Assembly (NCBI GenBank): GCA_023853785.1
Contig: JAJIRX010000704.1
Span: 186,001 to 250,000 of the forward strand
Direction: 5' to 3'
From: Psilocybe azurescens
Taxonomy: Eukaryota; Basidiomycota; Agaricomycetes; Agaricales; Agrocybaceae
Length of the DNA: 64,000 bases
Below are positions 1-11,100 of the stretch, in pieces. Position 1 is the stretch's first letter. Each line of letters begins with the position of its first letter. Under the pieces are notes generated by a model. It saw only the letters and a list, made by a program, of their open reading frames with translations. It had not been told where the DNA came from and did no database searches. The position numbers were made by a program, and so were the translations under genes.

Positions 1-161
1 AGCACTTGAACTTGAAGCTGACCAACGCCTACTATGTATCGCTGAACGCTGTCTCTCAGATCAATCGACTATCTCTCTACTACTTAGGAACATCGGTCTG
101 TACATTGCCTTTCATTTTTATGGTGTATCGCAGTTATCGATACCTATCCAAGCTCTGGAAA

Positions 162-1304
162 ATGAAAAGTGACAAGTTGCCCGGGCAAACCTCAACAGAC
201 GGTGAGGAAAAGCCGACGTCCAAAGTATACCAGATTGGAACATCTTGGACTGGCTTTTCCGCCCTGCGGTATCTATTTATTTTGTTCGTGGCGCTCTTTA
301 TGACCTTTACAATTTTAATTCTTAACACCCGAATGCGTACTATTTTATATTTAGTGGAGATTCGTACAGCGATGTTGGGTACACAACGTTTCGCACACGG
401 GTGACTCCTAGTGCAGCTCAACCCCTTGGTATGGAGTTTCCTGGAATGACATTTAATGAGGAAGGCCTTCCAAACTGGGTCGGCCATTTGATATCGAAAT
501 ACTGTCCGCCTCCTCGCTTCAATCCTTCTTTAAAACCACAGGAACAGGATACGCAGTATATTCAGTCCCCTATCCTGGTGTATGATTACGCAATAGGTGG
601 TCAGACTGTAGACGGCGTTCGCTTTCAGATTGAGAATCATTTCCTTCCACATTTAGGGAAGAATCCTCCAGAGGCTACTTGGAATGCATCAAACTCGATC
701 TTTAGTCAGTTGATTTTCTCTTTTCTCGTCGGACACCTCTCATCGCTATGTCGTGTAGTAACCTGGGTCGGGATCAACGATTGCGGGTAGGCTATTCTGA
801 CGATTTTGGCTCATATTCATTCTATACTAACCTATATAGGAGATATGCCGATGGCCACATGGCAATCAAGGAACTCATTGCAGCTCAGGAGAAACTATAC
901 CATGCTGGTGCTCGCAATTTTTTATTTATAGATGTACCACCTATACATCGAAGTCCTGCCAGTAGGGAATTTGCAGTTATCCAATCATGGTGCATACGAC
1001 TAATTTCTGTAAAGTTCCCAAACGCGAAGAAGAATCAAGTTCTTCAATTTATCGCAATTGGAACGCAACTTTGGGAGAGGCTCTTGAAGAATTCTCCAAA
1101 AGCCATGAAGACATGTCAATCTTTATGTTTTCATCGTTCGAAGTCTTTGAGAATGTCCTCAACAAGCCACAAGATTATGGTATCAAAGAAAAGGAAGTAC
1201 GCAAAACAGGCGGAGCTATCTGGGTGGATCATCTCCATCCCACGAGCAAAATGCATGACATACTTGCATCGTCTTTGGCGGATTTCTTAGGGAAAATTGA
1301 ATGA
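162..1304 (+). CDS. GDSL/SGNH-type esterase (carbohydrate esterase family 16-like)
   Basis: Five exons, with introns at 284-354, 705-758, 787-839 and 962-1014, all GT..AG, several with a CTAAC-like branch site. Joining them gives the SGNH blocks in order: block I FIFGDSYSDVG across the first intron, a YDYAIGGQTVDG stretch, block III TWVGINDCG across the second and third introns, and block V WVDHLHP near the C-terminus. The catalytic Ser, Asp and His are therefore all present, and no frame break was found. In this family such enzymes deacetylate plant cell-wall polysaccharides or cleave lipid esters, usually outside the cell. The start is uncertain. The frame is open to the window edge, with in-frame ATGs at 120 and 162; 162 is chosen because the family normally begins shortly before the WTGF segment. 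No convincing signal peptide is seen with that start, so a more upstream start or first exon is possible. Confidence 0.85.
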
Positions 1305-1560
1305 TCATCCGCTTGTTACCGGACTTCCAGAGGCTATATCTGTAATTACAGTGGAAACGTTGGTCCGCAGCATCAATTGTATGTCCCGGTCTTCACCGCG
1401 CTTTTACTGTACACTTATTATACCATCTCAAGTCGCTAGAATGTTTGAACGAGAAGATGATTGCTGCTATGGATACACGAATTTTAGATACTGAATTTTT
1501 AATAACTATGTCTGCACTGGACCGGGTCTTTCTGGTATCAACGCTCGTTCGATCGATTAA

Positions 1561-2993
1561 TCAGGGAGCACTCGTGCTGTGGCCCGAGCTTCTCGCCGGA
1601 CCAGGCTGCCGCAAAAATGATAATAGAACCCTCTCACGTTTCTCCTGGGTATCGTCTGTGTTGACCATTTGCAATGCTATTGAGTGTCGAGGACTTCTCT
1701 GGCGCTCTATATCGTTTTGTCCTCGCGTACTTGACCCATCATTGAGCCATGGAGGCATGGAAGCCATGACGGTCTCGCCAAACAAAGTTCTTGAGCGCGA
1801 GAATTGGACTCTAACCGCGATTAGTACAAATACGATTCCTACACCAATTTTAGTACATGTTCGCAACGCCAAAAGACATCAGCAAAAATTCTCACCCATA
1901 CTGGGGATCACGGCGTTTTGAACAATCAGCTGGGCATTGTGGTGTAATGGAAAAAGGATGATGAGAATGAGCAGCTGGAAGGTATAGATCATCGCACTCT
2001 CGATGATAATGCGCACAACTCCTAGTAGATCCAGCGGGGAGTTGCTGGTAACGCCTAGGATTGTTGACGCCCGGTGTTGTCGCCAGATTTTGAATGCAAT
2101 CATTCCAGTCGTTATGGTATTCTGCCCAAATGCGAAGGGGTAAATGGTAGCCATCCATCTCAGAATTACAGTCTCAGACTGAGAGCCTTGATGTGTGAAC
2201 CAAAATAGGAGAGCAGTGTTACTGCCTCTCCTTGTTATGAGACGCCTGAAATAATGTTAAGAAGTAGAAAGTGGACCTACTAATACTCATTATCAAGAGA
2301 CAGACGGGTAGAATAGTGACCCATAATTTTCGATCCCAAATAACATAACATCTGTATATCTGAGGTTCATGCAAAGTTAGTGACGACCATGGGGTACATC
2401 CTGAGGAGCTGCTTACCACCAATGCATCTCCTAGCCAGGTCATGATGCACAGCATGGCATTATGAGCCACAGTGTCCCATCTGCCAAAGTCGAAGAAATA
2501 CGCGAAGGGACCGTTGGGGTCAAGGACTAAGACAAATCCCCTAATAAAGCGGTACAAGTTCACCACTATTCAACGGATCAAAAATGCGTTATAAGAAGAA
2601 AATAAATAAATCGAACCCATGTGTGCTGTGGCCAATAGAAACATTGTGATAGTACCGCCCAAGAAGACCTTGTTTACAAGACGTCAATACCCCTGACGAA
2701 GGTATAGAGTCACTATCTGACCTTTGCGGAAGAAACATTGCCGGCCCTCTTGTTTAGCATAATATAGAGAGCCTCAAAGAAGAGGCATGCGTAGACACCT
2801 GCGCCACGACTGAGTTCAAGGATTCATAGAACCCAAAAATCGGTCCAGGGGAATTCGAGAGACGCACCGTATAGCAGGGCCTGTGAATGACGTCGACCAC
2901 AAAACGTCAATGAATAGACTCTGCTAAAGTCGATGGCAAGCGTACCTCAACCCAGATGCCAACGGCAAGGCCTGTATCAGCAGTCAGACCCAT
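1561..2993 (-). CDS. Serpentine (about 7 TM) membrane protein, tandem copy A
   Basis: Multi-exon gene read from ATG at 2993. Exons rebuilt from GT..AG sites give about 350 residues: a short N-terminal segment ending IWVE, hydrophobic segments around YACLFFEALYIM and TITMFLLATAHM, then MTWLGDALVIYRCYVIWD, ATIYPFAFGQNTITTGMI, RIIIESAMIYTFQLLILIIL and GIVFVLIAVRV, and a polar C-terminal tail of about 90 residues. The LGDAL..IYRCYVIWD and P(F/L)A..QN..TT motifs are typical of a large Agaricomycete family of unknown function. The topology resembles GPCR-like or transporter-like proteins, but I know of no proven ligand. All exon phases join without a frame break. Copy B lies about 500 bp upstream in the same orientation. 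Confidence 0.75.
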
Positions 2994-3495
2994 CTCCCAT
3001 TGAAATGTGGAAAGGTCAGTGGCGAAAGGGAAGTGGGGTAGACTGAATGACACGTTTCTTAAGGCAAACACATCTCATATTTCCGAGAATTTATGTCCTG
3101 ATTGGCATGCGCATTTCCGTGCTATTAACGCTTCAAATTGTCGTATTAATGGGAGACGAATAAAACGACGTATACAAAAAACACCGGGCAGTGACGCCCC
3201 TTCTCAAGGTCTCTACTTCGTATTCTCCCCTTTATTTAAATGTCGTGATCCCTGTGATTTCGATGGGAAAGACTGGCTCAATAGGGCGCAAATACGCCAG
3301 AGAAGCATCTGAGAGGGGTGGGCTATTCGGGATGATGCGAGAAATGGCCACTTGGAGGGAACCTTTCTCCAACCGTTCGCTTCCGATGTGAATCCGTCAT
3401 CGAGAAAGCCTCTGCACAGCTCCTGCCAGATTTCGTCAAGTGCTCTCCGGCCCACCATGGTTCTGTGAATAACCGGAATAAGACCGTTGGATAAA
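2994..3495. other. Intergenic between tandem copies A and B
   Basis: About 500 bp between the 3' end of copy B and the start of copy A. It must hold the promoter of A and the terminator of B. No further gene or distinct repeat was recognised. Confidence 0.5.
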
Positions 3496-4953
3496 CTACA
3501 CCACGTGTAGAAGTTTGTCGCCTGTATGACTTTTGTGGGTATAAGATGACGAGTCAAACGGCTCCGAATCACCATCCCGGTCAAGATCGTTTGCTGCGAC
3601 TCTGAAAGTCACACCACCAGCAGGTGATGAGGACCGTTGACCACTCAGTTCAATAGCACTGCCGCCGTCATCTAGCCAGCCCGGTATAGTACCGAGACCG
3701 GTACCGAAACCACTCGTTGATTTGGCGATGTGAACGCGAACGGCTATGAGCACGAAGACGATGCCTAAAATAGATGACAGTAAGCACCAATCACGAGACC
3801 GCCGTTAAGACCACTAATGACACTGACCTATGCTTGGAACAACTGCGGATTGGACAACGAATTGGAAATTATTCTGTTTGAAGTACAGTATAATGAGAAT
3901 GAAGAGCTGCAGGGTGTAAATCATCGCGCTTTCAATGATGATGAGCAGTATTCGCATTAAACTGAGGGGGATCCACGATCAACCACCCCTGATGCACTAG
4001 AAGCCCTATGTTGGAGCCAGATCTTGACTGTTATCAAGCCCGTTGTCAAAACGTTCTGCGTGAGGGCCAGTGGATAGATGGAGTTGAGAAGTGAAATCAT
4101 AACATTGAAGTTGATATGTGTATCGAACGGGTGGGTGAACCAATAGAGAGTGTATGCGTTGATGCCTATATTTATATCCTCTGTCATGAGTTGCATACAA
4201 CACGAGATGGGCCGCGAGCTACTTACCTACTGTACCGAGAAAGAGCAGCAAAGGTAACAAAATTACCCAGAAATTACAATTCCAGACGTAATAGCATCGA
4301 TATATCTGATGGTGACTTATTAGTCGAGGATGTAGAGATGTTACCAAAAACACTCACCACGAGGGCATCCCCCAGCCACGACATGGTGCCCAAGAGGGCA
4401 TTACTAACAATACTATCCCACCTGGTGAGGTCGAAAAGATAAAAGAGGGGGCCTCTAGGATCAACTTCCAAGATATAGGCTCGAAGAAAGCGAAACAGCG
4501 CTAATACTAGCATGACATGATCAGTGTTGAAAACAAGGCAGCTGTTGAATATCAAGATCTCACCAACGTGAAGGGTAGCCACCATGAACATCAAAACAAC
4601 GCTTATGAAAAATATCTATCGTCAAAATCAGTTTTCATACTTTCATTAAGTAAAGAAGTTGAGACGCACCCAAGCACTGTATGTTGCTCTATTAGACGTT
4701 CTTCTCTTGAACATCACAGAAAGCGCAGATATAAAGAGGGTAACGTAGATGCCTGAATAGCACGTTAGTATCAGTGTTAACGATTGTAAGGAGGTTTCAT
4801 ACCATAGAGAAGTAGCTGAAGACAGAAAGAGCGGCGTCAGAGTTCAAACTCGTGCCTAGAACAAAGTTCTCGCACCTCAACCCACACAGCAAACGTGATA
4901 GCGACGTTGATCGGCACGCCTGTGCCTACAAGACCTAAGGGCCCATCCGTCAT
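3496..4953 (-). CDS. Serpentine (about 7 TM) membrane protein, tandem copy B (one frame break)
   Basis: Paralogue of the gene just downstream, with the same exon plan. The start is ATG at 4953, followed by an exon ending AVWVE, then ISVVLMFMVATLHV, MSWLGDALV and IYRCYYVWN, then NSIYPLALTQNVLTTGLI, IIIESAMIYTLQLFILIIL, and a last exon GIVFVLIAVRVHIAK with a polar tail. The reading frame breaks by one base at the G5 run 3966-3970 (C5 on the coding strand): one extra C would restore the frame into LMRILLIIIESAM. Everything else is intact, so a homopolymer error is likelier than decay, although a young pseudogene is possible. Function is unknown, as for copy A. Confidence 0.7.
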
Positions 4954-7900
4954 GTTCAACAGCCTTCAACCGATAGCAAATGCGCCTCTAGCGCCAGGAT
5001 GATGGGAGGAAAGAGCAGAAATGTGCTGTGGCGGTTGGTGCGGGGACACCAACATCCTTTTGTATAGATTACTTACAACTTTTCCATGACATGTTCGGAG
5101 GAAATAAAAAGAAAAAGGGGTGTTCACTGTTCATTTGCGGCGCGTACCTACTGGGGCAATTTTCGCAGATAGCCGGTCAGATCGATGGCCGATCGTTAGG
5201 CAGCCCGACATATTCCCGAAATGGTTTGGTCGCGCCTTTCACCAACTGTTGAGCAAGCAGGAAAAATGGAGGAATATGCGTTATATATCGACGGGTGTAT
5301 TTCAGAGATCCTCAGCACCTCTATACGTGCATGTATCTACTTGCACGAGCTTTTGCTTTCTTTAAAATTATAGGAGTGCCCTTTGCGAGCTTCCATCGTT
5401 GTGGTTTCAGTAGTCTTGACAGTCACGTCGTTGAAGAACTTTACAGGGCTTAGCGCAGAGCTGAGATGGAAAGTAGACCTTCGTTTGTCTCCGTTAATTT
5501 TGCTCGGTTGGATGTCCCGGCACGATATCAACACTTAAAATGGTATACACATAGACACGTCCGCTTACAAATTGCATTGAATATATTATATGAAGTTTCT
5601 CAGCGCTTCCAGGACACCGTCTAATTCGATAGAGAAGTTATAGACGCCAGTAGCCTACTGCGGTACATTAATACTGCGAGTTTGAAACAGTAGTTCCTAA
5701 GTATTTCATCATGCACTTGGGTCATGAGATTGCAGAACGTCACGGTCGCCGACCCCAATCCACAATTCAATTAATCTGGGGTACCCAAAAGTCTGATGGA
5801 TAGCCGGTCCTTAAATGATCACGTTATTTAGGTTCCTGTAATGACTTATATCAACCCCCAATGCAAGTATGTACGCAAAAGACCGAACAGTGATTCATTA
5901 TGTTTTGTATGTTTGCGACTCGAAGAACATCCTTGATACATGGAGACAAATGGCTTCATTGGTTCTTTCTCAGTCCAGCTCGGTCAACACCCATGTACCA
6001 TAGTCCTGCTCTGTAGTTCAATTCCTAGGCATCTGCACATATGAGTAATCAACCTATTAAGGTGCGGTGACCCTGCAAGTTATGAGGTAACGAGACTCCT
6101 TAATTTGAATACGGCTCTTACCTGCCGTGATTATGAGTTCGACGACATGATATGCGATCTGCGGATGAATATGATCAGAGGCAGTATCGTAGTTTTCAAA
6201 ACATGTAGACTTCATGCTTCTCAACCCAATTTATCATTTAGAAGTAATTTAAAGAATGGTTGTTATTGGCGGAATCAAGGTAAAAGACATATGCAAGTAT
6301 ATAAGTCATGGTTCTGACACACTGTATGACATTGTATGCTTTGATAATGTCTTCTCTGCCTATTTTCATACATTACTGCGATCCTGAGAAGACCTAGAAC
6401 CAAACCTAGGCAATTTGCGAGCCACCTGAAGCGAACACTACATGTCTACAGTGCGCCAGTCACCAGTGGGAACCTGAGTGCGCCAGCGGGAGCTTGCTGA
6501 CGATGTGTGGCGCGGGCGCCTGGCCGACCCCGCCTCTAAGCTTTTCCAAGAGATCTTTGTCGCTGGGGCCAAGTTACACGAGCTAAAATGGGCTTCAAAA
6601 CTCACGAAAAGAAAGGGATCTAATCCGAGCCTATGCGGAGCCTTGGTTGGCGCATAGATATATCAAGGGTTTTTTTACGACATAGGATATGTCAGAGGTA
6701 TAAATCTGGATGTATCATGCGGAAAATACAATTTGAACCGGAAAACTGGCGGGGTGTGAGACCGGCAGACGACAATTAAAATTAGTATAGTTACCTCAAC
6801 CCCAGTGCTATTTCTGGTGCATTTGTACAATGACTATTGCCTAAGCACCTGTAGTCTGTAAATGAGAGGCGGGCTTCTGCAAGACGGTTCTGACTGTCTT
6901 CAGCATGCGTGATTCATATTTATTGACAACTGTCCGCTCACTGTCATCGGCTCGATCGTTCAGGGCACTCAGCTACTGGGAATCAAACCCATGCTCGTTC
7001 GCGTTCGGCCGAATCTAAATTTGCATCGCTGACCCCAGAATAACTTCAACAGGCTGCTGCCTTTTTAGTCTGAGAAGAGGGCGTCTTTCCATTGCTTTCC
7101 CAGCGGCACCGATACCTAACGCCCTAAAAGGCACCGCGGCAATAGAAGCCCATTTGGCTTGTCGGGATTAGCCAGCACTGGCCCCGAACGTTATGATTGT
7201 GCCCCTTCGCTAAGGTTCACGGGAGCATTGCTAATGAGGGCGCGATCTCACCAGAAGGTAGGACAGGGTAGGACACATGGATAGTGCCGCAAGGCACTGA
7301 ATAAGTTTTGTCGAGGACCTGTCCAAAGAAAGACGACGATCATGTAGAGAATAGAAGGAGGATTAGCACCCAGGGGCATCCTCGTCGCATCCTCGTAGAA
7401 TCGACCTTGACGGTTGAAAGGTTTGCCACCAGATTCCAAAATGCTGCATTGTTACTGCGTTGTTCAAAATGACCGGTCGGGCCGCCAACAGACCTGACTC
7501 GAGATCATGGATGCCTTAGCTAGGTGCCCGCCAGAGGCCCAGAGTCGGATTATCAGAGACTCCGAGATCTGAGAGAGGTGATCTATCTTAGAATATGCTT
7601 TAAACCATTCGCAACCTAAAGGTGGAAAGGAAGGGGTGAGGCGGAGAAACCAATCTTCATACCCACCCTCTAGCCCACTCTCGTCCATGGATGTGTAGTT
7701 TGTGAGATCGTCATCGAAGCATGCCAGGGCAATACGTCGTCTGCAGGTGCCCTGCGTCAGGCTGCCATGGGTAGTACATGTTGGATACAGAGCTGGAACT
7801 GAAGGCACAGGATTTTTGGAAATTGGGCGTATTCGGTGGATTTTACTAGGCATGAACAGACTAATCCGTAACTAGGTCCGTGGCCGGTTGTAAAGCTTGT

Positions 7901-8189
7901 TTTCTTTACACTTTGCAGGCGCCTACAAAGGTCACCCGAGTTGGAGAGATGATTGATGCTGTGGCGACTCTTGAGTACTTGAGTCTTGTTTTGCCAAGTG
8001 AGTAGATCTTTATGTTAAGACGGAATCACGTGGAGTCATACTTGCAAGATCAAGGAAATTGGAATGAGCATGTCTTCCACGTTCCTTTCACCTTGTGCTA
8101 ACAGTCTGCCCATTGTCCACTTCTTTTGTGTACACTAATATCTCCTTTCTTTTTCTTTCTTCTTTCTTTTCTTCTATATATCCTCAACA
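4954..8189. other. Gene-poor stretch
   Basis: About 3.2 kb in which no ORF shows family motifs or a splice pattern. The longest open frames (for example 5028-5252 and 7464-7853) have biased composition and no recognisable domain. Part of 7900-8189 must be the NYN gene promoter. Degenerate mobile-element sequence cannot be excluded by eye. Confidence 0.4.
8142..8178 (+). promoter_or_regulatory. CT-rich tract and TATA-like element before the NYN gene
   Basis: A pyrimidine tract (TCTCCTTTCTTTTTC and onward) leads into CTATATAT about 10 bp before the ATG at 8190. CT-rich blocks close to the start are typical of fungal core promoters. Its role is inferred from position only. Confidence 0.4.
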
Positions 8190-11100
8190 ATGAGCGAAAC
8201 GACGTCCTCACCGTCTGTACACCTACATCCAATGTCACCTTCATCTTCCTTTTCTTCGACCGATTCAGCACCGCACTCGGAGCCCACTTCAGACGAGCAG
8301 CCAGATCTTGGCGCTTTTACGACCGTTCTGAGAGAATGGACACATCTGCAGCCTCTTCAACGTATTCCCGTGCAAATCCATTCGGCGACAAGCTCAACTA
8401 CCTCGACTTACCAGCCTGAACAAAGTGTAGCAGGCAGTGACTATCTTGGCCGCAGTGTGCATAGCAGTCACAGCAGGTTCAGTAACCGGAGCCGTGTCAG
8501 CGATATATCTTCGTTCACTCGCCCCCCGAGCAGTAGCGTTCAGCCGGAAGGGTCGACAGTCTGGAATCAAGCACCGATTGCGTCTTATCTGTACAGCAGT
8601 ACTCCAAGTAACGATATCCTGAGCGAAGCAGAAGAAGAGGACGAGCAAGATATCGATGGAGAGCAGGAATATACCCCTTCCCCGCCCAACTCTTTGGCGT
8701 CCACAGCTCTTACCGTCGAGATCGCCTCAGAAGTCGATTTTCCATCCTTTGATGGATCTCACGATTCCCATCCAAATCACCACGATTTAACCCCTTCACC
8801 CTACCTCATAGACCCTGGGGTATCTCTTGCTATCCCTGTTGAAAGTGATGGACAACGCTTGGACTCCAGGGAAACCGCTCACCTTGAAGACGAGACCGAG
8901 GATGGAGTGGCACTGTCAAATCACGGCGATAGTTCCTCCCAAACATCAAGGGATTATATTCGACCAAATTTTCGGGATCGGCCTTATCCGCCCTCTTCTG
9001 CCTCTCAAAGTCAAGTCGAATCTCAACAAACCAGTGTTCAACTGCAGTCCCAAGCTCGGGCCCAAACTACCACCGCAGCATCGTCGTCAGATTCACTGGC
9101 GCTTTTCAATACAACATCTGCCTCTCCAAATGCGATCCCTTCAGCCTCATTGAGCTCTACATCGCAGCCATACTCGTCGCATAGTAACAACAATGCTACT
9201 TCTAATTCTTCTACATCAACATCAACTTTAATTAGTGCTTTACTAAACAGAAGCCGGAATCCCCTACCACCCCGCACAACATCCGATTCCTCAATTATAA
9301 CTAGTGGCTCAGCCTCGTCATCCAACCTTTCATTGTTGTCCTACCAGATCCCCGAAACGCCTCCCATTGAAGAGGAATCTGACTTCGATTCAAGACTTAA
9401 CGCGGAGTACCCTGCGCGAGCTCAGCCATCATTCCTTCAGACAGTCAACGATCCGTTCTCTTCGAGCCAGAGCATACCCTCTACATCCAGCTCGGTGTCT
9501 CTGAAGAGCCAGAGATCTGTGCATTCCTCCGACCACTCGAGCTCCATGACGTCTACTATCTCTACGCAGAGGCCCACTCTCCAACGACCTTCTCTACCTT
9601 CTTCCATGTCCCACGTCACGTCTACCACTGAGTCCGAGTTGTCTCTTCCGAATCCTCATTCTCCGTTGCCTTCTCGTCAGCGAGATATACCAGCGGAAGT
9701 CGGTCAGACAGCCCACCTATCAGGTAATCTATGGGCGTCTGCACCAATGAGAGAATTCGGAATTGTGGATGACTTGGGCACGCCAGATCAACCCCCTCTG
9801 AAACTTTGCTGTTTGAGCCGGTTCTAGAGAGACGGACGGAATTCTTGCCTGTAGATGACATTGACAAGGAGGAGGATGTGGTGGACGACAAAATTCCGTC
9901 CTCAAATCACACTTTGGGGTCCACACACACTAGAGACTCCCCAAGAAAGGCGCAGGCTGCACAAATATCCAGTTATGCCCCTGTTTATGGTACATTAGAA
10001 TCAATTCGCTTGCATCCAGTATGCTTATAATGTTTTTTTTTCTCGATGTTATAGATCGACCAGGACCATCTTCATTCCGTGGACAGCCTTCTGACTTATC
10101 AGACAGACCACCTCATCTCGAGCCACAATATGAAGACGATGACGATGACAGCGACGCTGGTTATCCCTATCGGTATCCTTACGCTCATACTCCCAGGTCC
10201 CATGCGCAGGCTCTAACTCCAAAAGGCATCCCGCATACGGAGCCGCAGGCACTTCCACCAAGGCAACCACTACAAGGACAAACTATTGCAGCTCAACCGC
10301 AAGCTCATCATCAGTTTTCGCGACAAATCGATTTTTCCGGCCAGCCATCACAGTCGTCCTCAACGCAAACGCAAACGCAGATAACTCAGCGTTCTTCGTT
10401 TGTGCAGCAGGAAGCGCTTGTACAGCAACAGCAGCCCCGAGCTTCCGTTACATCTCAATCTCAATTGCCATCGCAGTCGCAGCCTCAGCCTCAGCCTCAG
10501 CCACAGACACAAACTAGGGCTGGCCCGTCCACTCAACCGCCGCCCGCGTCCCAGATGCCTTCAATGCTGGTTTCGGTTTCTCAACAAACACCATCATCGT
10601 ACACCACCGCCACCGCCACCTCTTATCCCCCTCCTCCTGCGCAAGCTTCGGCTTTGAGCAGCAGCCACCGCTATCCCGCGCCTCCTACCATGAGCTTCGC
10701 TCAGATGGAGACACCTGCCCAAGAACGACAACGCCAGGGATACCCGCACTCGTTGCTCGGCCTGCACGCGCTCCCCGCGTCGCTCGTCTCGCCGCAGGCG
10801 CAGGAGCTGCCTGGATACGACTTCCAGACTGCTTCGTTATCGGCTCGAACAGCCAGGCCGGACGACGCCGAGGACGAGGGCGCAGACGGAAATGGAAATG
10901 GAGACGGAGAGCACCAGCCGCTCGTCGAGACGGACTCGACAGAAGCGCTGCGTTTGTATCCGGATCCGGATGAGGGGCGGAGCTCGAGCATGAGCATGAG
11001 CAGCCGCTGCCGTCGTTGGGGTATCTCGACGAAGCACTTAGCTTTATCGCGGCGGAACGCGCGAGGTGGAACGCTGCAAGAGAGGGTCCTGGGTCGACGA

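Noticed and set aside
6960..7030. tRNA B-box-like string (GGGTTTGATTCCC on the minus strand)
   Set aside because: No matching A box, anticodon arm or acceptor pairing could be found around it.
7464..7853. 129-residue ORF on the minus strand
   Set aside because: No motif, no splice pattern, and composition unlike the supported genes; not enough to call.
9724..9827. A 104-nt intron in the NYN first exon
   Set aside because: The candidate acceptor lacks a branch site. Adding one C at 9792-9796 gives a continuous, natural reading frame instead.
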